Source of the DNA: Pseudomonadota bacterium
Lineage (GTDB): Bacteria; Pseudomonadota; Gammaproteobacteria; Burkholderiales; Thiobacillaceae
DNA: 5,603 nucleotides
Reading direction: 5' to 3'
Assembly: GCA_030836725.1 (NCBI GenBank)
Contig: JAUPLV010000138.1
Location: 1 to 5,603, forward strand
Position numbers and translations under genes: made by a program. The notes below the pieces were generated by a model, which was given only the letters and a program-made list of their open reading frames with translations, was not told where the DNA came from and did not search any database. Shown here in pieces: positions 1-3,887 of the stretch. How positions within the stretch are numbered: position 1 is the stretch's first letter; each line of letters starts with the position of its first letter.

Positions 1-825
1 CCAGAATTCGAACATGTTGGCCGGATCGATGCCAAACGCCGTCACCGCCTCCCGGTTGGTGGAAACCGCCACGAAATGTTTCGCGACCTCATTCGCCGCC
101 CGCGACCGCGCCAGGAACCATTCGCGCGCGTAGTGCGCGTTGGTCATCGTTTCCTGCGTGGCGAAGGTCTTCGACGACACGATGAACAGGGTCGTCTCCG
201 GATTCAGCGCCTCCAGCGCTTCCTTGACGTGGGCCCCATCGATGTTGGAAATGAAATGCGCCTTCAGGTGCGGATGGCGATACGGCCTGAGCGCCTGGCA
301 AACCATCTGCGGCCCGAGGTCGGAGCCGCCGATGCCGATGTTCACCACATCGGTGATCCGCTCGCCGGTGTAGCCGCGCCACTCGCCGCCGCGCACCTTT
401 TCCGCGAACGCACCCATGCGCCCGATCACCGCATTCACCTTCGGCATCACGTCCTCGCCGTCGACCATCACTGGCAGGCCGCTTCGGTTGCGCAGCGCCA
501 CATGCAGCACCGCGCGGTTTTCCGTGTTGTTGATCTTCTCGCCGCCGAACATCCGCTCGCGCCAGCCGGGAACATCCGATTCCTCGGCCAGCTTCACCAG
601 CAGGCCCATGGTTTCATCGGCGATGCGATTTTTCGAGTAGTCCAGCAGAATATCGCCCACATGCAGCGAAAAACGCTCGAAGCGCGCCGGGTCGGACTCG
701 AACAACTCACGCATATGCACCCCGGCCATCCGCGCATGATGAGCCCGCAGCTGTCCGCACACCGGCCGATGCAACGATCCCGGCCCAGCCGGCTTCCCCC
801 GAATTCCCCGTACCGCTGAAGACAT
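1..825 (-). CDS. pgi: Glucose-6-phosphate isomerase, N-terminal half (cut by the window edge)
   Basis: Cytoplasmic enzyme that interconverts glucose 6-phosphate and fructose 6-phosphate in glycolysis and gluconeogenesis. I translated the minus strand by hand: 275 codons are present, about half of a roughly 550-residue family member. Hallmarks in order are LDYSKNRI (61-68), GEKINNTENRAVLHVALRNR (95-114), the sugar-phosphate-binding SIS-domain loop NIGIGGSDLGP (162-172) and SSKTFATQETMTNA (217-230). The fragment ends at NMFEFW, just before the DWVGGRYS signature expected in the missing part. The start chosen is the ATG at 825, with AAGGGG 6 bases upstream. An in-frame ATG at 849 has no ribosome binding site, and an in-frame TAA at 864-862 limits any further extension. 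This start gives about 10 more residues before the conserved ELF than E. coli Pgi, so a later start such as the in-frame TTG near 774 cannot be excluded. Identity is very secure; the start is moderately so. It lies downstream of tRNA-Leu on the same strand. Confidence 0.97.
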   Translation of the reverse strand, partial: MSSAVRGIRGKPAGPGSLHRPVCGQLRAHHARMAGVHMRELFESDPARFERFSLHVGDILLDYSKNRIADETMGLLVKLAEESDVPGWRERMFGGEKINNTENRAVLHVALRNRSGLPVMVDGEDVMPKVNAVIGRMGAFAEKVRGGEWRGYTGERITDVVNIGIGGSDLGPQMVCQALRPYRHPHLKAHFISNIDGAHVKEALEALNPETTLFIVSSKTFATQETMTNAHYAREWFLARSRAANEVAKHFVAVSTNREAVTAFGIDPANMFEFW

Positions 826-874
826 CCCAAACCCCTTGCTCGACGGCATGTCGCCGTCATTTTAAACCGTCAAC

Positions 875-907
875 AAGCAAGGCCGGCGCCGCGCACCTGA
901 CTTGCTT
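875..907. repeat. Short inverted repeat in the presumed pgi leader
   Basis: AAGCAAG (875-881) and CTTGCTT (901-907) are perfect 7-bp reverse complements separated by a 19-base GC-rich loop that itself contains the palindromes GCCGGC and GGCGCC. On the minus strand this hairpin would lie about 50 bases upstream of the pgi start and would be in the pgi 5' untranslated region if transcription begins further upstream. There is no adjacent T-run, so it is not a standard intrinsic terminator. A 7-bp match of this kind can arise by chance, and no function is assigned. Confidence 0.35.
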
Positions 908-965
908 CAACTGCCCGCGAAACTATAAGAAAATCCCATGAGCGGCTGATGACAAAACCATGAAA

Positions 966-1087
966 CCGGATTCCGATTTCACCATCATATTATCCAAGGC
1001 TAGGGCAAAACCAGGCGCATTGCACCCAAAATTAATGGCGCGGACATGCTTGTGCAACAGGGCAACGCACGCCGCAGCGGAATCCGG
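966..1087. repeat. Separated 10-bp inverted repeat in the intergenic region
   Basis: CCGGATTCCG (966-975) and CGGAATCCGG (1078-1087) are perfect reverse complements, 102 bases apart. Each arm contains a GGATTCC-like near-palindrome. The arms could close a long stem in an RNA from either strand, or could be paired protein-binding sites or remnants of a repeat. No transposase, target-site duplication or RNA family is recognisable between them. The pairing is visible directly; any function is unknown. Confidence 0.4.
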
Positions 1088-1113
1088 AAAGCCTGAAAAA
1101 CATGGATCGTTCT

Positions 1114-1200
1114 TGGTGCCGGGAGGGGGACTCGAACCCCCACACTGTTACCAGCGGCGGATTTTGAATCCGCTGCGTCTACCGATTCCGCCATCCCGGC
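1114..1200 (-). tRNA. tRNA-Leu, anticodon CAA, CCA end encoded
   Basis: Reading the minus strand from 1200, a complete class II (long variable arm) cloverleaf can be drawn. The acceptor stem is GCCGGGA with TCCCGGC. A D arm has the GCG/CGC stem and the loop GG pair. The anticodon stem GCGGA/TCCGC closes the loop TTCAAAA, placing anticodon CAA at 1166-1164. The variable arm has a small CTG/CAG hairpin. The T arm is GGGGG-TTCGAGT-CCCCC. Discriminator A (1117) is followed by a genomically encoded CCA (1116-1114). The mature length of 87 bases including CCA is normal for tRNA-Leu. It decodes UUG. It is not a queuosine-tRNA substrate (those have GUN anticodons), so its place beside queA-tgt is positional rather than functional. 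It is divergent from queA and upstream of pgi. Confidence 0.97.
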
Positions 1201-1242
1201 AAAGGGGCCGGGAGCGAGCGCGTCCGGCGACAGAAGCCGCGC

Positions 1243-1272
1243 ATTATCGCCGAATCGGGGGCCGAGCCGCAA
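1243..1272 (-). promoter_or_regulatory. Candidate sigma-70 promoter of tRNA-Leu
   Basis: On the minus strand TTGCGG (1272-1267) and GATAAT (1248-1243) are separated by 18 bases. The -10 matches the consensus at 5 of 6 positions and the -35 at 3 of 6. Transcription would begin near 1236, leaving a leader of about 35 bases before the mature 5' end at 1200, to be removed by RNase P. The sequence after the -10 is GC-rich, as is common for stable-RNA promoters under stringent control. Inferred from motif and position only. Confidence 0.5.
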
Positions 1273-1278
1273 GGCGGC

Positions 1279-1287
1279 GGCTATAAT
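1279..1287 (+). promoter_or_regulatory. Consensus -10 element immediately before queA
   Basis: A perfect TATAAT lies at 1282-1287, preceded by GGC, which only partly resembles the extended -10 TGn. No good -35 is visible at 16-18 bases upstream, where the DNA is GC-rich (GGGCCG at 1259-1264). The ATG of queA begins 8 bases after the hexamer, so a start point at the usual 6-8 bases would give a leader of 0-2 bases. The discriminator CGCGCCCC is very GC-rich, a feature known to favour negative stringent control. The spacing leaves no room for a preQ1 riboswitch or attenuator. Confidence 0.6.
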
Positions 1288-1295
1288 CGCGCCCC

Positions 1296-2336
1296 ATGCA
1301 GGTTGCCGATTTCGATTTCGATTTGCCCGACGAACTGGTCGCGCAGTTTCCGCCCGCGGTGCGCGGCGGCAGCCGGTTGCTGCACGTCGAGGCGTGCGGC
1401 ACCTTGCACGATCGCTGGTTCAGCGAGTTGCCGGCGCTGCTGCGCCCCAATGATCTGCTGGTGATGAACGATACGCGGGTGATCAAGGCGCGGCTGTTCG
1501 GCGCCAAGGATTCCGGCGGCAAGGTCGAACTGCTGGTGGAACGGGTGCTGGACGAACGCGAGGCGCTGGCGTTCATCCGCGCCAGCCACGCGCCCAGGCC
1601 GGGTTCGCGCATCCACCTGGCTGACGGCGGGGTGGTGGAGGTGCTGGCGCGGCAGGACGACCTGACCCGGCTGCGCTTTCCGCGCCCGGTGCTGGAGGTG
1701 CTGGATCGGCTCGGCCAGTTGCCGCTGCCGCCCTACATCGCGCACACGCCGACCGCGGACGACGAAGCACGCTACCAGACGGTGTATGCGAACGAGCCCG
1801 GCGCCGTGGCGGCGCCGACGGCGGGGCTGCACTTCGACGACGCGATGCTGGATGCGCTGCGCGAGCAGGGCATCCGCACGGCGCGGGTGACGCTGCATGT
1901 GGGCGCGGGCACGTTCCAGCCGGTACGGGTGGACAACATTGCCGACCACAGGATGCACAGCGAACGCTATACGATTCCGCAGGCGGCCGTGGACGCGATC
2001 CGCGAAACGCATGCCCGCGGCGGGCGCGTGGTGGCGGTGGGGACCACCAGCCTGCGCGCGCTGGAGGCGGCGGCGCAGGCCTCGGCGGACGGGACGGGCG
2101 AACCGCGCGCAGGCTCCGGCGAGACCGACATCTTCATCACGCCGGGCTACCGGTTCAGGGTGGTCGATGCGCTGATCACCAACTTCCATTTACCCAAATC
2201 CACGCTGCTGATGCTGGTTTCCGCGTTCGCCGGCGTGAACGCCATCCGCGCGGCCTACGCCCACGCCATCGCCGAACGCTATCGCTTCTTCAGCTATGGC
2301 GATGCGATGCTTCTGGAAAAGCGCCCTCCCGAATGA
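1296..2336 (+). CDS. queA: S-adenosylmethionine:tRNA ribosyltransferase-isomerase
   Basis: QueA transfers and isomerises the ribosyl group of S-adenosylmethionine onto 7-aminomethyl-7-deazaguanine already in tRNA, forming epoxyqueuosine at position 34 of tRNAs for Tyr, His, Asn and Asp. The product is 346 residues, close to the 356 of E. coli. Family blocks in order are VMNDTRVIKARLFGAK (56-71), PLPPYI (143-148), YQTVYANEPGAVAAPTAGLH (160-179), HVGAGTFQPVR (201-211), GTTSLRALE (249-257), TNFHLPKSTLLMLVSAF (295-311) and RFFSYGDAML (330-339). An in-frame TAA at 1284-1286, inside the TATAAT, leaves this ATG as the only plausible start, and the N-terminus MQVADFDF fits the family. There is no Shine-Dalgarno sequence. 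It is the first gene of the rightward cluster and overlaps tgt by 4 bases. Confidence 0.97.
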   Translation: MQVADFDFDLPDELVAQFPPAVRGGSRLLHVEACGTLHDRWFSELPALLRPNDLLVMNDTRVIKARLFGAKDSGGKVELLVERVLDEREALAFIRASHAPRPGSRIHLADGGVVEVLARQDDLTRLRFPRPVLEVLDRLGQLPLPPYIAHTPTADDEARYQTVYANEPGAVAAPTAGLHFDDAMLDALREQGIRTARVTLHVGAGTFQPVRVDNIADHRMHSERYTIPQAAVDAIRETHARGGRVVAVGTTSLRALEAAAQASADGTGEPRAGSGETDIFITPGYRFRVVDALITNFHLPKSTLLMLVSAFAGVNAIRAAYAHAIAERYRFFSYGDAMLLEKRPPE

Positions 2337-3436
2337 AATTCGACCTTCTCGCCACCGACGGCGGCGCCCGCCGCGGCCAGCTCCATCTCGCGCACGGCAC
2401 CGTGCAGACGCCGGTGTTCATGCCGGTAGGCACCTACGGCACGGTCAAGGCGATGTCGCCGTTTGAACTCACCGACATCGGCTTCGAGATGGTGCTGTCC
2501 AACACCTTCCACCTGTGGCTGCGCCCGGGCCTGGAGGTGATCGAAAAGTTTGGCGGCCTTCACCGCTTCATGGGCTGGGACAGGCCGATCCTCACCGATT
2601 CGGGCGGCTTCCAGGTGTTCAGCCTGGGCAAGCTCAGGAAGATCACCGAGGAAGGCGTGAAGTTCGCCTCGCCGATCAATGGCGACAAGCTGTTTCTGAC
2701 GCCGGAAATATCGATGCGGATCCAGCGCACGCTGAATTCGGACATCGTGATGATTTTCGACGAGTGCACGCCCTACCCCGCCAGCGAGCGCGAAGCCGCC
2801 GATTCGATGCGGATGAGCCTGCGCTGGGCGGAACGCTCCAAAACCGCGCACGCTGGCAACCCCAACGCGCTGTATGGCATCGTTCAGGGCGGCATGTACG
2901 AGGCGCTGCGCGACGAGTCGGCGCGCGAGCTCATCGCCATGGACTTCGACGGCTACGCCATCGGCGGCCTCTCGGTGGGCGAGCCGAAGGAGGACATGAA
3001 GCGCATTCTCGCCCACACCGCGCCGCAGTTGCCGGCCGGCAAGCCACGCTATCTGATGGGCGTCGGCACGCCGTCCGATCTGGTGGCGGCGGTGGCGCAG
3101 GGCATCGACCAGTTCGACTGCGTGCTGCCGACCCGCAACGCGCGCCACGGCATCCTGTTCACCCGGCGCGGCGAAATGCGCATCCGCAACGCGCGCTGGA
3201 AGATCGACACGGCGCCGATCGACGACGAATGCGACTGCCACACCTGCACGCATTTCAGCCGCGCCTATGTGCACCACCTGATCCGCGCCAACGAGATTTT
3301 GGGCGCGCGGCTGGCCACCCTCCACAACCTGCACTACTACCACCGCCTGATGGCGGAGATGCGCGCCGCGATCGAAAGCCGCCGCTTTGCCGATTTCACG
3401 GCGCGGTTTCACGAGATGCAAACACGCGGATGGTAG
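2333..3436 (+). CDS. tgt: tRNA-guanine transglycosylase (queuine tRNA-ribosyltransferase)
   Basis: Tgt exchanges guanine 34 for the queuosine precursor preQ1 in GUN-anticodon tRNAs, making the substrate of QueA. The 367-residue TIM-barrel protein carries the full active site: the general acid/base Asp89 in TDSGGFQ, Asp143 and Cys145 in IFDEC, Gln185 in IVQGG, Gly211-Gly212 in AIGGLSVGE, and nucleophile Asp262 in FDCVLPTRNARHG. The structural zinc ligands are CDCHTC (Cys300, Cys302, Cys305) and His331 in TLHNLHYY. These correspond to the residues known from the Zymomonas and E. coli enzymes. The start ATG overlaps the queA stop as ATGA, and the purines nearest upstream (GGAAAA) are too far to be a normal ribosome binding site. 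Reinitiation by ribosomes finishing queA is therefore likely. The family sometimes has about 8 more C-terminal residues; nothing essential is missing. Confidence 0.98.
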   Translation: MKFDLLATDGGARRGQLHLAHGTVQTPVFMPVGTYGTVKAMSPFELTDIGFEMVLSNTFHLWLRPGLEVIEKFGGLHRFMGWDRPILTDSGGFQVFSLGKLRKITEEGVKFASPINGDKLFLTPEISMRIQRTLNSDIVMIFDECTPYPASEREAADSMRMSLRWAERSKTAHAGNPNALYGIVQGGMYEALRDESARELIAMDFDGYAIGGLSVGEPKEDMKRILAHTAPQLPAGKPRYLMGVGTPSDLVAAVAQGIDQFDCVLPTRNARHGILFTRRGEMRIRNARWKIDTAPIDDECDCHTCTHFSRAYVHHLIRANEILGARLATLHNLHYYHRLMAEMRAAIESRRFADFTARFHEMQTRGW

Positions 3437-3439
3437 AAT
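3431..3439 (+). promoter_or_regulatory. Candidate extended -10 promoter for yajC-secD
   Basis: TGGTAGAAT overlaps the end of tgt (stop TAG at 3434-3436) and fits the extended -10 pattern TGn-TANAAT. No convincing -35 lies 16-18 bases upstream, which an extended -10 can tolerate. The next bases (CCCCCGG) form a GC-rich discriminator like that at queA. Initiation near 3446 would give a yajC leader of about 39 bases containing its ribosome binding site. Motif-based inference; the yajC-secD genes could equally be read from the queA promoter. Confidence 0.4.
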
Positions 3440-3472
3440 CCCCCGGTTTTATTAATTGATTTGTCCTGATTC

Positions 3473-3476
3473 GGAG
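3473..3476 (+). promoter_or_regulatory. Ribosome binding site of yajC
   Basis: GGAG lies 8 bases before the ATG at 3485 and selects that start over the overlapping out-of-frame TTG at 3478. It is the only clear Shine-Dalgarno sequence among the four rightward genes. Confidence 0.75.
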
Positions 3477-3484
3477 CTTGACCC

Positions 3485-3802
3485 ATGATTTCTCTTGCGC
3501 ACGCGCAGTCCGCCGCAGCGGCCACTCCCGGCATCACCGATTTCCTGCCGCTCATCATCATCTTCATCCTGTTCTGGTTCATGCTGATCCGCCCGCAGAT
3601 GAAACGCGCCAAGGAACAGAAAAAGATGCTGTCCGAACTGACCAAGGGCGACGAAGTCGTCACCGCCAGCGGCCAGATCGGCAAGGTCGTCAAAATGGGC
3701 GAACACTATGTGTCGCTGGAAATCGCCGACGGCGTGGTCACCCACGTGCAGAAGCAGGCGATCCAGACGCTGCTGCCGAAGGGCACGATCAAAGGTTTGT
3801 GA
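3485..3802 (+). CDS. yajC: Preprotein translocase accessory subunit YajC
   Basis: YajC is a small inner-membrane protein that copurifies with SecD and SecF and associates with the SecYEG channel. The product has 105 residues, normal for the family (110 in E. coli). A short Ala-rich N-terminus is followed by one membrane segment at about 18-35 (ITDFLPLIIIFILFWFML). The hallmark RPQMKR-AKEQKKM comes next (36-48), and then a small cytoplasmic beta-rich domain with KGDEVVTASGQIGKV (54-68). The positive residues directly after the membrane segment predict the C-terminal domain on the cytoplasmic side. The gene starts 48 bases after tgt and is followed by secD after 85 bases, the usual context. The AHAQ at residues 5-8 resembles a signal-peptidase site but has no hydrophobic core before it, so cleavage is not expected. 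Confidence 0.96.
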   Translation: MISLAHAQSAAAATPGITDFLPLIIIFILFWFMLIRPQMKRAKEQKKMLSELTKGDEVVTASGQIGKVVKMGEHYVSLEIADGVVTHVQKQAIQTLLPKGTIKGL

Positions 3803-3887
3803 GGTGAAAGGGGTGAGGCGTCAGGCAACCGTGCCCACCGTCGCTCCCCATCTCACCCCTGTCCCCTAACGCCTAACCCTTAAAAAA
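3803..3887 (+). repeat. Opposed degenerate 7-bp repeats filling the yajC-secD gap, hairpin-forming
   Basis: Directly after the yajC stop come G-rich heptads GGTGAAA, GGGGTGA, GGCGTCA and GGCAACC (3803-3830). After a 22-base spacer come C-rich heptads TCACCCC, TGTCCCC, TAACGCC, TAACCCT and TAAAAAA (3853-3887), ending at the secD ATG. The second set is largely the reverse complement of the first. Two exclusive stems can be drawn: a perfect 9-bp stem AGGGGTGAG (3809-3817) with CTCACCCCT (3852-3860), and a longer imperfect one, 3810-3825 with 3865-3880, matching at 13 of 16 positions. It is not an intrinsic terminator in any usual form, because the trailing run is A, not T, on the coding strand. 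It could be a dispersed intergenic repeat or a translational control element for secD; neither is shown. Confidence 0.6.

Larger units (their letters stand above)
826..1113. other. Intergenic region between pgi and tRNA-Leu, no convincing gene
   Basis: These 288 bases are visibly richer in A/T than the flanking genes. No frame shows codon bias or a recognisable protein. The region should contain the pgi leader and any pgi promoter. The best -10-like hexamer on the minus strand is TATAGT (927-922), but it has no -35 at acceptable spacing. On the plus strand TTGCTT (902-907), a 16-base spacer and TATAAG (924-929) make a weak promoter-like pair pointing at the back of the tRNA, with no gene to serve. 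Two inverted repeats are listed separately. I see no hairpin followed by a T-run that would terminate the tRNA transcript, so read-through from tRNA-Leu into pgi is possible. Confidence 0.7.

Noticed and set aside
76..819. Plus-strand open frame of 247 codons over pgi
   Set aside because: Antisense shadow of pgi, whose minus-strand translation is conserved throughout.
1033..1056. Sigma-54-like promoter TGGCGCG...TGC in the intergenic region
   Set aside because: The GG and GC elements are one base too close for the nearly invariant sigma-54 spacing, and no suitable gene lies downstream on that strand.
960..1286. Plus-strand open frame of 108 codons across the intergenic region and the tRNA
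   Set aside because: It reads antisense through the whole tRNA-Leu. The piece GGGLEPPHCYQRR is the familiar artefact of translating the reverse of a tRNA-Leu gene, and there is no ribosome binding site.
1288..1295. Possible preQ1 riboswitch controlling queA-tgt
   Set aside because: Only 8 bases separate the -10 element from the queA ATG, so no aptamer fits unless an upstream promoter exists, and no preQ1-type pseudoknot sequence was seen between 1201 and 1295.
2294..3421. Long minus-strand open frame (375 codons) almost fully opposite tgt, with similar ones opposite queA (1281-2189) and secD (3873-4922)
   Set aside because: The plus-strand frames are unmistakable conserved enzymes. In high-GC DNA the antisense frame in phase with G/C-ending codons lacks stops. 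The antisense products are rich in His, Arg, Ala and Gln with no recognisable domain.
2515..3459. Plus-strand open frame of 314 codons overlapping tgt in another frame
   Set aside because: A frame-shifted shadow of tgt. Its composition is Arg/Pro/His-rich and tgt shows no break in its own frame.
3803..3887. Intrinsic terminator between yajC and secD
   Set aside because: The stems are not followed by a T-run on the coding strand (the run is A), and termination here would separate secD from its usual co-transcribed partner.
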